A stretch of DNA of 64,000 bases from Hwanghaeella sp964350445 (GCA_964350445.1 CAYGKA010000019.1:12850-76849); one strand, 5' to 3'. Positions 9,322 to 18,349 are shown, numbered from the stretch's first letter. Notes: generated by a model not told the origin, from the sequence alone. A program made the numbers and translations.

Positions 9322-10163
9322 TGCAGAGATTGGAGATTTTCCAGTCGCTTTGGGCGATGGAGTTGCGGCGGCCCGACGGATTTGAGCGGCCTGTCGAGGA
9401 GAACTTCCAAATGGTTGCCGATGCCGGTTACGCCGGCATGGCGATCGATTTGGGGGTGATGAACAACGACGAAGCGCTGGCGACCCGTCCCCATTTCGAG
9501 CGCCATGGGCTCGGCTGCCTCATCAACGCCTTTCCCCAGACGATCGAGGATCTGCGGCCTGTGCTGCGGATGTCCAAGGAATTCGACACCCGGTACGTAA
9601 ACATCATCGGACAGGTAATGCCGATTGCGGTGGCGGACATGATCCCCGTCATCCGGGCCTGGATCGACATGGCGGGCGAGGAAGAGGTTCCGATCCTGTT
9701 CGAAACGCACCGGAACTGCATAACCAACGATTTGTTCGCGACTTTGCAACTGATCGATGCGATCCCGGAAATGCCGCTTTGTGCCGATCTTTCCCATTAT
9801 CTTGTGGATCGGGAGTTCTGGTATCCCATCTCCGCAGAAGACGATGCTTTGATCCAGCGCATCCTTGACCGGTCCGAAGCATTTCAGGGCCGTGTGGCCA
9901 GCCGGGAACAGGTTCAGGTGCAAATCTCCTTTCCCCAGCATGGTAAATGGTTCGAACAGTTCACCCATTGGTGGACCTATGGCCTGCGGTCCTGGCGCAA
10001 TCGCGCGCCCGCGGACGGCGTGGTCAATTTCCTGTGCGAACTGGGGCCGCCGGAATACGCGATCACCGGACCGGACGGTTACGAATTGTCCGACCGTTGG
10101 GAAGAAGCGCTGATGATCAAACAGCGCGTCGAGGAAATTTGGGCGGGTTTGGAAAACGGGTAA
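9321..10163 (+). CDS. Sugar phosphate isomerase/epimerase-like TIM-barrel protein
   Basis: 280 residues. Metal-site segments of the xylose isomerase-like barrel appear in order: LFETHRNC (Glu/His), ADLSHYLV (Asp/His), SFPQHG (His) and CELGPPEY (Glu). Such proteins isomerise or epimerise sugars and hydroxy-keto acids, or act as lyases, in the cytosol. It starts on the last base of the desaturase stop codon, so its output is tied to that gene. No substrate can be assigned. It ends six bases before the convergent gene on the other strand, with no clear terminator between. Confidence 0.82.
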   Translation: MQRLEIFQSLWAMELRRPDGFERPVEENFQMVADAGYAGMAIDLGVMNNDEALATRPHFERHGLGCLINAFPQTIEDLRPVLRMSKEFDTRYVNIIGQVMPIAVADMIPVIRAWIDMAGEEEVPILFETHRNCITNDLFATLQLIDAIPEMPLCADLSHYLVDREFWYPISAEDDALIQRILDRSEAFQGRVASREQVQVQISFPQHGKWFEQFTHWWTYGLRSWRNRAPADGVVNFLCELGPPEYAITGPDGYELSDRWEEALMIKQRVEEIWAGLENG

Positions 10164-10169
10164 ACAGCC

Positions 10170-10721
10170 TCAGCACCCCGGGACCGGTGTCCGGTAATCG
10201 TAGTCCTCGCCGTTGTAGGAAACGATCAAGCCTCCCTCGCTGCAGGCCTTCGCCTTCGACCCGTCATAAACCCTCCATACGACCTGCTCGCCAAGGGCGC
10301 CGATATTCTTGACGAAAGAAGTCCGGAAAACCGTCAGCACAGCCATTGGAACCGGGGGAATGTCGTTTTCCGAAAGGATGTTCAGAACGTCTCCCGATGC
10401 CGTTTTCACGATCGGACTATCCGTCGCGGCCCCTTGGATAAGACCGTTATTGCCCACCACGACATGGGCCAAGCCGATCATCAGGTAATTGTCCAGGATT
10501 TCGCGGGCTTGGGCGGCCCCATCAAGGTCCAGTGAAATCAAAGGCGGCGCCGCCCAGAAAACCATGATGATCTGGCGCCCGCCGTCCTTGATATGCTGGA
10601 TGTTGAGGTAGTCGTTCGCCTCCGCCATTGGCGTGGGGTCCCAACTGCGGGCATTCAGTTGCGCGCTCGCTGGGATCAAAAGGAAAACGGCGAATGACAA
10701 AGCGGCGAGAAGGCGATTCAT
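10170..10721 (-). CDS. Exported protein of unknown function
   Basis: 183 residues from the ATG at 10721, chosen because a GGAG lies six bases upstream and a clean signal peptide begins there (MNRLLAALSFAVFLLIPASA, cleavage after residue 20). A longer in-frame form exists but would bury the signal. The mature part has no motif I recognise. It has four cysteines, two hydrophobic stretches near IIMVFWAAPPL and YLMIGLAHVVVG, and an aromatic C-terminus. It is probably periplasmic. It is convergent with the isomerase gene and divergent from the GST gene. Confidence 0.7.
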   Translation of the reverse strand: MNRLLAALSFAVFLLIPASAQLNARSWDPTPMAEANDYLNIQHIKDGGRQIIMVFWAAPPLISLDLDGAAQAREILDNYLMIGLAHVVVGNNGLIQGAATDSPIVKTASGDVLNILSENDIPPVPMAVLTVFRTSFVKNIGALGEQVVWRVYDGSKAKACSEGGLIVSYNGEDYDYRTPVPGC

Positions 10722-10889
10722 GTCTGACTCCGAAACCATGATGAAGAAAATTGCACCTTTAGGTAACTGTTCGCATGAAACTATACTTAATTTCAATGGC
10801 AGTGATGGTGCCTCCGCGCCCAAGGCAAGCCCGGTTGCCGCTTCCGCGGATGACTATTCGAAAAGCGCCGGGATGATGAGGGCAGAGTG

Positions 10890-11549
10890 ATGACGGAAGT
10901 TGAACTCCACGGCATGGATTTCAGTGTCTATGTTCGTATCGCGCGACTTGCCCTGGCCGAAAAAGGGGTCGCGTATCGGCTTGTCCCGCTTAATCCCTTC
11001 GCCGACGACCCGCCGGACCCGAACAGGGAATTGCACCCGTTCGGAAAGATGCCGGTATTCGTGTGGAACGGAACCCGGGTAATCGAAACGCAGGCGATCA
11101 TCCGCTTTGTGGACGAAGCTTTTCCGGGCCCGTCGCTTCAACCCCGCGCGGCCATGGAACGCGCGCGGCAGAACCAGGTTATCGGAATTTGCGACAACTA
11201 TCTCTATGCGGCGCTTGTTTGGGGTGTGTTCGTGGAAGTTCTGCGCAAGCCCGTCGAGGGCGGCGAGACGGACCAGGGCATTGTCGATGCCTCACTCAAG
11301 GTGACCGACACAGCGTTTTCCGCCATCGAGTCGCTTCTGCCTGAGGGCGAGGCCGACACGGTGACCCTGGCGGAACTCTACCTCGCGCCCGTGCTGGACT
11401 ATGGGTTGCGTGTGGAGGCGGCTGCGGCGCTGGCCGGGAAGTATCCCCGTCTTTGCCGGCTTTGGGCGAAGATGCGCGAGAGGTCCTCATTCACGGAGAC
11501 CGAACCGGTCGGGTTCGTCGCCACGCTTCCCCCGCACGCCCTTAAATAG
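10890..11549 (+). CDS. Glutathione S-transferase family protein
   Basis: 219 residues from ATG 10890 (a GTG lies directly before it in frame). The N-terminal thioredoxin-like half contains FSVYVRIARLALAEKGV, the cis-Pro strand KMPVFVW and the gamma-Glu contact IETQAIIRFVDEAF. The C-terminal half is all-helical. Ser13 in FSVYVR is the likely catalytic hydroxyl. GSTs conjugate glutathione to electrophiles or act as glutathione-dependent isomerases. gshA, for glutathione synthesis, is elsewhere in the window but not linked. Substrate unknown. Confidence 0.88.
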   Translation: MTEVELHGMDFSVYVRIARLALAEKGVAYRLVPLNPFADDPPDPNRELHPFGKMPVFVWNGTRVIETQAIIRFVDEAFPGPSLQPRAAMERARQNQVIGICDNYLYAALVWGVFVEVLRKPVEGGETDQGIVDASLKVTDTAFSAIESLLPEGEADTVTLAELYLAPVLDYGLRVEAAAALAGKYPRLCRLWAKMRERSSFTETEPVGFVATLPPHALK

Positions 11550-11550
11550 C

Positions 11551-11575
11551 CCGGAAGGAATGTCCGGCATTTTAT
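11551..11575 (+). terminator. Possible weak terminator after the GST gene
   Basis: CCGGA and TCCGG form a 5-bp stem around AGGAATG, followed by CATTTTAT. It starts one base after the GST stop. The stem is short, so termination is only plausible. Confidence 0.35.
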
Positions 11576-11682
11576 CCAAATTCTAGTGAATCGTGCCGCC
11601 GGTCACAGCGAACAGGGGCAGGGTGGCTTACGAACGCCAGTAGTGATCAACAGTAATCGTGCCTTTTCGGATATGATGAATC

Positions 11683-12549
11683 ATGACCAGAATGATAGAT
11701 TCTGCACAAAGACTCCAGAAAACGGATTGTGGAACCTTTGCAGTGACTGACCCAGAGCAGCAAAATTTGGAAACACGCGTCCAGTCCTTGGAACGTGCCC
11801 TGCAGATCGCATCCGACGGCGTTCGGATCGAATCGGCGGACGGAACCATCGTCTTCGACTCCTTGCGTTTCGAGGCGCGGAACCTTCTCGCGCATGAGCA
11901 TGTGACCAGCAACGGCCTGGAAAAGGCCCTGCCCAGCGGGCAGGTCATCATCGTCGCCCAGTACGAGATGGACGGTGGCGGTCGGTTGACCGTGGTGCGG
12001 GATGTGACCGAAACGCGGAAGGTCGAGGACGATCTGACGCGCCTCAGCCACATGGATCCGCTGACCAGCAGCAGCAACTGGTCGCATGCCGAATTGCGCG
12101 GGACCGAAGCGGTGGAGATGGCCCGCCGGTACAAGCGGCCGTTTTCCATTCTGCGCTTCGACATTCTGGACCTGTTGGCGCAGGAACGGCGCGAAAACCG
12201 CGACGCGGTGATCAAGTTTGTCAGTGAGATCGCCCGGCATTCCCTGCGCGTGGTCGATACCTTGGCCCGTATCCAGGACGGCCGTTTTATTGCGGTTCTT
12301 CCGGAAACGGTCCTGGACCAAGCCATGCCGGCGGCGCGTCGCATTTGCGACCGTCTCGGCCGAAGCGGGCTTCAGCACGCCGGGCAGATGATCGACGTGC
12401 AAATTTGTGTGAGCGCCGTCGAATACGATAACCATAAACAGGATTTCGCAGCCCTCGTGGCCGATGCCGAGTGGTTTCTGGAGATCGCCCGCAAGAAGGG
12501 CGCCGGCGCTGTCGAGGCGCGTCCGCCCAACGAGAAACCGTCCGCATAA
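11683..12549 (+). CDS. PAS-like plus degenerate GGDEF-domain protein
   Basis: 288 residues from ATG 11683; a GTG at 11742 is an alternative start. Residues about 25-115 resemble a PAS sensor that ends with the usual junction DVTETRKVEDDLTRLSHMDPLT. The following GGDEF-type fold keeps RARRY-like helices (ARRYKRPFSILRFDI), but its catalytic signature reads RIQDGRF where active enzymes have RxGGDEF. The metal-binding and active-site residues are missing, so diguanylate cyclase activity is not expected. It may sense a ligand or act as a partner or effector domain. No EAL domain is fused or adjacent. A weak terminator-like hairpin precedes it. Confidence 0.8.
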   Translation: MTRMIDSAQRLQKTDCGTFAVTDPEQQNLETRVQSLERALQIASDGVRIESADGTIVFDSLRFEARNLLAHEHVTSNGLEKALPSGQVIIVAQYEMDGGGRLTVVRDVTETRKVEDDLTRLSHMDPLTSSSNWSHAELRGTEAVEMARRYKRPFSILRFDILDLLAQERRENRDAVIKFVSEIARHSLRVVDTLARIQDGRFIAVLPETVLDQAMPAARRICDRLGRSGLQHAGQMIDVQICVSAVEYDNHKQDFAALVADAEWFLEIARKKGAGAVEARPPNEKPSA

Positions 12550-12649
12550 TCCATTTCAGGGGCCATGGTTGGGCACGGGCGGCCTTCTCGCCGCGTATGA
12601 ATACGTGCGTGGAATGTGCTGGTGTGCAAGACGGGAAAATGCACTAGTT

Positions 12650-12671
12650 TCCTGGTTCTCTACACCAGGAG
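12650..12671 (+). promoter_or_regulatory. Hairpin that can hide the pepN ribosome-binding site
   Basis: TCCTGGT and ACCAGGA are perfect 7-bp arms around TCTCTAC. The right arm runs into AGGAG, the best Shine-Dalgarno for ATG 12684. If the RNA folds this way, the ribosome site is partly sequestered. No ligand or regulator is implied by the sequence. Confidence 0.4.
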
Positions 12672-12683
12672 CAGCAAAAACCC

Positions 12684-15317
12684 ATGAAGACCGATCTTCC
12701 CAAAACCATTCGACTTTCCGACTACGAACCGCCGGCATATGCCGTCGAGGCGGTCGATTTCACGTTCGAATTGGCGCCGGAAAGAACGATCGTTTCGGCG
12801 GTTCTTCAGTTGTACCGCACTGGCGGTGCACCGGGGGAGCCCTTGGTTCTGGATGGCGAGGATCTGGAACTGTTGAAGATATCCGTGGATGGGAAGGACT
12901 TACCGCCCGCGGCCTATGAAGTGTCCGATGAGGCGCTGACGATTTTCGACCCGCCCGCGTCACTGACGCTCGAAACCTCGGTCGCCATCAACCCGAAGGC
13001 GAACACGCGGCTGGAAGGGCTTTTTGTCTCGAAAACCATGTTCTGCACGCAATGCGAAGCGGAAGGGTTTCGCCGGATCACCTATTTCCCGGATCGGCCT
13101 GACGTCATGGCCCGGTACCGGGTCACGCTTCGCGGCGACAAGGCCTCGTGCCCGGTACTGCTGTCGAACGGAAACAACATCTCGAATCGCGATCTGGGCG
13201 ATGGACGGCACGCGGCGGTCTGGGAAGATCCGTTTCCGAAGCCGTCATACTTGTTCGCGCTGGTTGCGGGCGATCTCGTCATGGTCGAGGACCGATTCAC
13301 CACGCAGTCGGGCCGCGACGTGACGCTGCGTATTTTCGTCGAACACGGAAATCAGGATCGCTGCGACTATGCCATGGATTCGCTCATCCGCTCCATGCGG
13401 TGGGACGAGGAACGCTTCGGCCTGGAATACGACCTGGACATTTTCAACATCGTGGCTGTCAGCGATTTCAACATGGGCGCGATGGAGAACAAGAGTCTCA
13501 ACGTCTTCAATGCAAAATACATCCTTGCCGATGCCAGCACCGCGACGGATGCGGACTTCGCGAATATCGAATCCATTGTCGCGCACGAATACTTCCACAA
13601 TTGGACCGGCAACCGGGTGACCTGCCGTGATTGGTTCCAATTGAGCTTGAAGGAAGGCCTGACTGTTTTCCGGGATCAGGAATTCTCCTCCGACCAACGG
13701 TCGCGGCCGGTGAAACGCATTCAGGACGTTCGCGCGTTACGGGCCCGTCAGTTCCCGGAAGATTCCGGTCCGTTATCCCATCCCGTGCGGCCGGACAGCT
13801 ATATCGAAATCAATAATTTCTATACGGCGACCGTGTATGAAAAGGGCTCTGAAGTCATCGGCATGATGCAGACCCTGTTGGGCAAGGAAGGGTTCAACAA
13901 GGGGCTGCGCCTGTATTTCGAACGACATGACGGACAGGCGGTGACCTGCGACGATTTCGTCGCCGCCATGGCGGACGCGAACGGTCGGGACCTGACCCAT
14001 TTCAAGCGCTGGTATTCGCAGTCCGGCACGCCGGAAGTCGCCATGACCACCGCTTACGACGCGGCGGCACGAACCTTAACGCTGACCCTTGAACAGGTCA
14101 CCCGGCCCACCCCTGGGCAAAGCGAGAAACTTCCGCTGCATATTCCGTTGCGAATCGGTCTGCTGGGCGCGAATGGCGGCGATTTGGATTTGGTCAGCGA
14201 TTCCGACGCCCTCGATGAAGGTGGATTGATCCATCTGACGGAAGAACGGCAATCCATCACCTTCAAGGATATTCCCGACCGGCCCGTTTTGTCGGCCAAC
14301 CGGGGGTTTGGGGCGCCGATCATCCAGCACACGGACCAGACCGACGACGACTTGGCCTTCCTGATGGCGCATGACAGCGATCCCTTCGCGCGCTGGGAAG
14401 CCGGGCAGCAATACGCGACGCGGCTGATGAAATCTGCGGTAACGGCCATCGCGGGCGGCGGCGCCGACATCGCGGGACAGAATGCCTTCGTCGCGGCGGT
14501 GCGGAACATCCTGCAGGATGGCAGCCTCGACCCCGCCTTCAAGGCCCTGGCGATCAGCTTGCCGACGGAAGAATTCGTCGGCGAACAACTCAGCACCGTG
14601 CTTGTTGACGAAATCCATGCCGTACGCACCGCGTTGCGGCAGAAGATCGGTGCCGATCTGCGGGCCGAACTGCGCGAGACCATGGCCGGGAATGAGGTCC
14701 GCGAAGCTTTCGCGCCGACGGCGGAACAGGCCGGGCGGCGGGCATTGCGGAATACGGCGCTTGCCTATCTGACCGTGGATCACGGACCCGAAGCGGCGGC
14801 GATGGCCAAGGAATGTTTCGACCGCGCGGACAATATGACCGATACGATCGCGGCGCTGGCGATCCTGACCGAGATCGAGGGGCCCGAGCGCGTTGCGGCA
14901 TTGGAGGTATTTGAAACCCGTTGGCAGGACAACGAGCAGGTGATGGACAAGTGGTTCGCACTACAGGCCATGGCCTGCAGCCCCGATACGCTTTCCCGCG
15001 TGAAGGCACTGACCAAACATCCCCGGTTCGACATCCGGAACCCCAACAAGGTCCGCTCGCTGGTCGGCGCTTTCGCGATGGCGAACCCGGTGGGGTTCCA
15101 TGCCAAGGACGGTAGCGGTTACGCCTTCCTGGCCGACAGTGTGATCGAACTGGATTCTCTAAACCCACAGGTCGCAGCCAGAATGCTTGGGGCGCTGGGC
15201 AGTTGGCGGCGCTACGACGCGGACCGCCAAGGCCTGATGCGGGCGCAGCTGGAACGTATCGTCGCGGTGCCGGTACTCAGCAAGGATAGTTACGAGATTG
15301 CCTCGAAATCCCTCTGA
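12684..15317 (+). CDS. pepN: Aminopeptidase N, M1 family
   Basis: 877 residues, the full length of the bacterial PepN type. The exopeptidase signature GAMEN lies in the catalytic domain, and the zinc site is H301-E302-x2-H305 with Glu324, exactly 19 residues after the second His. The all-helical C-terminal domain (about 550-877) matches the E. coli-type enzyme. It removes N-terminal residues from peptides in the cytosol and is a main peptide-recycling enzyme. The stop codon is embedded in a short tandem repeat. No operon partner is obvious. Confidence 0.97.
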   Translation: MKTDLPKTIRLSDYEPPAYAVEAVDFTFELAPERTIVSAVLQLYRTGGAPGEPLVLDGEDLELLKISVDGKDLPPAAYEVSDEALTIFDPPASLTLETSVAINPKANTRLEGLFVSKTMFCTQCEAEGFRRITYFPDRPDVMARYRVTLRGDKASCPVLLSNGNNISNRDLGDGRHAAVWEDPFPKPSYLFALVAGDLVMVEDRFTTQSGRDVTLRIFVEHGNQDRCDYAMDSLIRSMRWDEERFGLEYDLDIFNIVAVSDFNMGAMENKSLNVFNAKYILADASTATDADFANIESIVAHEYFHNWTGNRVTCRDWFQLSLKEGLTVFRDQEFSSDQRSRPVKRIQDVRALRARQFPEDSGPLSHPVRPDSYIEINNFYTATVYEKGSEVIGMMQTLLGKEGFNKGLRLYFERHDGQAVTCDDFVAAMADANGRDLTHFKRWYSQSGTPEVAMTTAYDAAARTLTLTLEQVTRPTPGQSEKLPLHIPLRIGLLGANGGDLDLVSDSDALDEGGLIHLTEERQSITFKDIPDRPVLSANRGFGAPIIQHTDQTDDDLAFLMAHDSDPFARWEAGQQYATRLMKSAVTAIAGGGADIAGQNAFVAAVRNILQDGSLDPAFKALAISLPTEEFVGEQLSTVLVDEIHAVRTALRQKIGADLRAELRETMAGNEVREAFAPTAEQAGRRALRNTALAYLTVDHGPEAAAMAKECFDRADNMTDTIAALAILTEIEGPERVAALEVFETRWQDNEQVMDKWFALQAMACSPDTLSRVKALTKHPRFDIRNPNKVRSLVGAFAMANPVGFHAKDGSGYAFLADSVIELDSLNPQVAARMLGALGSWRRYDADRQGLMRAQLERIVAVPVLSKDSYEIASKSL

Positions 15318-15339
15318 CGGTTTTCGCTCTGACGGTTTT
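15312..15339 (+). repeat. Short tandem repeat over the pepN stop
   Basis: CTCTGACGGTTTT occurs at 15312-15324 and again at 15327-15339. The first copy contains the pepN stop codon. It looks like a small tandem duplication; neither copy has a stem that would make it a terminator. Confidence 0.7.
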
Positions 15340-15419
15340 GTGAGGTGATTTGCTTGGAGCCTCGCCGACCGCCGTCCTAGGTACGAGGCGAAGCAGCACA
15401 GCCATAGAAAGAGCGAAAC

Positions 15420-16853
15420 GTGCCGGAAACGATAGAGACGGATATCTGTGTGATTGGCGGCGGGTCGGGTGGTTTGACCGTCGCGGCCGGCGCATCGCAA
15501 ATGGGCGCGCGGGTCGTCCTGATCGAACGCGCAGAAATGGGCGGCGACTGTCTCAATACGGGATGTGTTCCCTCCAAGGCGCTGATCGCCGCGGCGCATG
15601 CCGCCCATTCTATCCGCACCGCGGACCGGTTCGGCATCAAAGCGGCCTCGCCTGAAATCGATATGGGGCGAGTGCGCGACCATGTGAAAGGCGTGATCGC
15701 CTCGATTGCGCCGATGGATTCCGTGGATCGATTCCGCGGGCTGGGCGTCACCGTGCTGGAGGCTTCCGCCAGTTTCAGCGGACCGCGTGAGGTCGTCACG
15801 GATAAAGGGCATACCGTTCGCGCCAAGTATTTCGTCATTGCCACGGGATCGCGCGCCCTGGTGCCCCCGGTTCCCGGTTTGGCGGAGACGCCGTATTTCA
15901 CGAACGAGACGATATTCGATAATGGCGAGAATGTCGGCCACCTCATCGTCGTCGGTGGCGGGCCGATCGGCGTGGAACTGGCGCAGGCGCACCGGCGGTT
16001 GGGCGCGGATGTGACGGTCGTGGAGATGTTCGACATTCTCGGCCGCGACGATCCCGAATGCGCGGGCGTCGTAAAACAACGGTTGCGGGCGGAAGGCCTG
16101 ACCCTGATGGAAGGCACGAAAGTGCTGTCGGTGGCCCCGGGCCCGTCAGGCGTTACGGTGACGGTGGAGCGCGACGGCGTTCAATCGGCGGTCACTGGAA
16201 CCCATTTGCTGATCGCGGCAGGCCGAAAACCGAACCTCGAAGACCTGAACCTTTCCGCTGCCGGGATCGATTTTATCTCCAAGGGGGTCACGGTGGATGA
16301 CGGGCTGCGGACGGCGAACAAGCACGTATTCGCGATCGGCGACGTGGCGGGGGGGCTGCAATTCACCCATATGGCGAACTATCACGCGGGCCTGATCATC
16401 CGCCGGACGCTGTTCAAGATGTTCTGGGCGAAATCCGACACCGCCGCCTTTCCCTGGGTCACCTATACCGACCCCGAATTGGCCCATGTCGGCATGACCG
16501 AGGCGCAGGCTGCCGAAGCGCTGGGTGAAGGCGGTTTCCGCCTGCTGCGCTGGAGCTTTGCCGAGAACGACCGCGCCCAGGCGGAACACGCGACACATGG
16601 ATTGATCAAAGTCGTCACCGACAAGAAAGGGCGTGTGAAAGGCGCAACGATCGCCGGGCCCCAGGCGGGCGAACTGATCATGCCCTGGGTTCAGGCAATT
16701 GCCGGAAAGCAGAAAATCGGCACGGTCGCGGCACTGACCTTCCCTTACCCGACATTGAGCGAAGTTTCCAAGCGCGCGGCGGGCAGTTTCTTCACACCCG
16801 CCTTGTTCTCGGAAAAAACACGGAAGTTGGTCAAGTTTCTGCTGAAATTTTAG
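15420..16853 (+). CDS. MerA/dihydrolipoamide dehydrogenase-like FAD disulfide oxidoreductase
   Basis: 477 residues from a GTG start. The FAD-binding GGGSGG is near the N-terminus, the redox pair is GGDCLNTGCVPSK, the second Rossmann motif is GGGPIG, and the FAD-contacting segment is FAIGDV. The C-terminal dimerisation domain reads FPYPTLSE, where dihydrolipoamide dehydrogenase and glutathione reductase have His-Pro-Thr. The proton-relay His is Tyr here, as in mercuric reductase. There is no N-terminal heavy-metal domain, no C-terminal vicinal Cys pair and no mer gene nearby, so mercury reduction is not supported. It is best called a MerA-like NAD(P)H-dependent oxidoreductase of unknown substrate. 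Confidence 0.85.
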   Translation: MPETIETDICVIGGGSGGLTVAAGASQMGARVVLIERAEMGGDCLNTGCVPSKALIAAAHAAHSIRTADRFGIKAASPEIDMGRVRDHVKGVIASIAPMDSVDRFRGLGVTVLEASASFSGPREVVTDKGHTVRAKYFVIATGSRALVPPVPGLAETPYFTNETIFDNGENVGHLIVVGGGPIGVELAQAHRRLGADVTVVEMFDILGRDDPECAGVVKQRLRAEGLTLMEGTKVLSVAPGPSGVTVTVERDGVQSAVTGTHLLIAAGRKPNLEDLNLSAAGIDFISKGVTVDDGLRTANKHVFAIGDVAGGLQFTHMANYHAGLIIRRTLFKMFWAKSDTAAFPWVTYTDPELAHVGMTEAQAAEALGEGGFRLLRWSFAENDRAQAEHATHGLIKVVTDKKGRVKGATIAGPQAGELIMPWVQAIAGKQKIGTVAALTFPYPTLSEVSKRAAGSFFTPALFSEKTRKLVKFLLKF

Positions 16854-16952
16854 TATCGCAGATGGTATCCCTGTCTGGTGGTCCTGCTCCTGGTTGGGTA
16901 GGCTTCGCGCCGGCCATTCGGCCAAACAGATCCGGAACAGGGAGAAAGAAAT

Positions 16953-17852
16953 ATGTCCGACAAACGGAAAGTGGGATTTATCGGCGTTGGTTTGATGGGC
17001 CACGGCATGGCGAAGAACCTGATGCTGAAAGGCCATCCACTGACGATCCTTGGCAACAGGAACCGCGAACCGGTCGACGATCTGGTCTCCAAGGGCGCAA
17101 CCGAGGTGAAAACCGCGAAGGAAGTCGCGGCCGCTTCGGATATCGTTTTCCTGTGCCTTCCGAATTCCCCGACGATCGAGAAGCTCGTACTCGGCGCGGA
17201 CGGTGTCGCTGACGGCGCACGCGACGGCATGATCCTGGTCGATACGAGCACCGCCGACCCGTCCTCCACGAAGAAGATCGCCGAAGCCCTGGCCGTGAAG
17301 GGTGTTCGTCTATTGGATGCGCCCTTGGCGCGCACGCCGGTCGAAGCGGAGGAAGGACGCCTCAACATCATGGTCGGCGGCGATGCCGACTTGTTCGAGG
17401 ACGTGAAACCCGTCCTGGCGACGTTTTGCGAGAACATCTTCCATATCGGCGACCTCGGCGCGGGCCATACGATCAAGCTGTTGAACAATTTCCTGGGCAT
17501 GACGATTGCGTCGTCGACCTGTGAGGCGATCACCACGGCACGCAAGGCAGGTGTCGATGTCTCCAAGCTCCATGAACTCGTTTCCGCCGGCATCCTGAAC
17601 AGCGGCATGTTTCAGGCGGTCATGCGCTATCCACTGGAAGGGGACGGATCGGGCCTCAAATTCGCGCTCGCGAACGCGCGCAAGGATGTCGGCTACTACC
17701 AGTCCCTTTGCCAAAGCCTTGGGGTTACGTCACCGGTGGGCAGCGGCGTCTATCAGGCCTTTGCCCAGGCGGTTGCGCTCGGCCATGGCGATTCCTATGT
17801 GCCTCATCTGTTGGACGCGATGTCCAGTCTGAACGGTGTCGACAAGAAGTGA
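16953..17852 (+). CDS. NAD(P)-dependent beta-hydroxyacid dehydrogenase (3-hydroxyisobutyrate dehydrogenase family)
   Basis: 299 residues, typical length. It has the N-terminal Rossmann motif GFIGVGLMGHGM (8-19), the substrate-site strand DTSTADP, DAPLARTPVEAEEG where the family has GxxGA, and the catalytic lysine in GAGHTIKLLNNF (Lys175). The family includes 3-hydroxyisobutyrate dehydrogenase, tartronate semialdehyde reductase and several imine reductases. The DAPLART version is shared with a broad, poorly assigned subgroup, so I do not name a substrate. AGGGAG precedes ATG 16953. A cytochrome c gene follows 77 bases downstream. Confidence 0.88.
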   Translation: MSDKRKVGFIGVGLMGHGMAKNLMLKGHPLTILGNRNREPVDDLVSKGATEVKTAKEVAAASDIVFLCLPNSPTIEKLVLGADGVADGARDGMILVDTSTADPSSTKKIAEALAVKGVRLLDAPLARTPVEAEEGRLNIMVGGDADLFEDVKPVLATFCENIFHIGDLGAGHTIKLLNNFLGMTIASSTCEAITTARKAGVDVSKLHELVSAGILNSGMFQAVMRYPLEGDGSGLKFALANARKDVGYYQSLCQSLGVTSPVGSGVYQAFAQAVALGHGDSYVPHLLDAMSSLNGVDKK

Positions 17853-17929
17853 CCCCTGGTCTGGCCGCGATATGATCGAAAACACTGTTCGCGACGTATC
17901 CAAGAAGGCTGCACTGAAGGAGTAGACGA

Positions 17930-18322
17930 ATGAAGCGTGCCGTTAAGGCTTTGTTGGCGGTTGCCGCGGTTGCGGGCCTATCCACCACCGGGCAGGCGAT
18001 TGCCGCCGACGCGGGGAATGGCGAGGCGCTTTACAGGAGCATTTGCGCCCAGTGCCATTCAATCGATCCGGGAAGTCATCGGACAGGGCCGTCGCTCCAC
18101 AAGATATGGGGCGCCCCCATCGGCGCGAGGGAAGGGTTCGAGTATTCGGACGCATTCAGGCAGGCGGCATCGGACGGATTGGTTTGGACGCCGGAAAATC
18201 TCAATACCTTCGTCGAGCGGCCACGCCGCCTCATCAAAGGGAACAAGATGGCGTATCTGGGCCTGAGAGACGATGCGGACCGGGCCGATCTACTGGAATA
18301 TTTGAAACAGATGTCGCAGTAG
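17930..18322 (+). CDS. Small class I cytochrome c (c2/c-550 type)
   Basis: 130 residues with a Sec signal peptide (about 1-25) and a single haem site C39-x-x-C42-H43. The Met ligand is in GNKMAYLGL (Met107), and the distal segment TGPSLHKIWG is typical of soluble c2-like cytochromes. It would carry electrons in the periplasm, for example to the aa3-type oxidase encoded at 37-43 kb (inference from function, not linkage). It has its own ribosome site and is closed by a strong hairpin terminator. Confidence 0.93.
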   Translation: MKRAVKALLAVAAVAGLSTTGQAIAADAGNGEALYRSICAQCHSIDPGSHRTGPSLHKIWGAPIGAREGFEYSDAFRQAASDGLVWTPENLNTFVERPRRLIKGNKMAYLGLRDDADRADLLEYLKQMSQ

Positions 18323-18349
18323 CGCCAGGGCGTTTGGTCAAATGAATCA

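Noticed and set aside
11683..12549. Active diguanylate cyclase
   Set aside because: The GGDEF signature residues needed for metal and catalysis are replaced.
15420..16853. Mercury resistance determinant
   Set aside because: No merR, merT or merP nearby, no heavy-metal domain and no C-terminal Cys pair.
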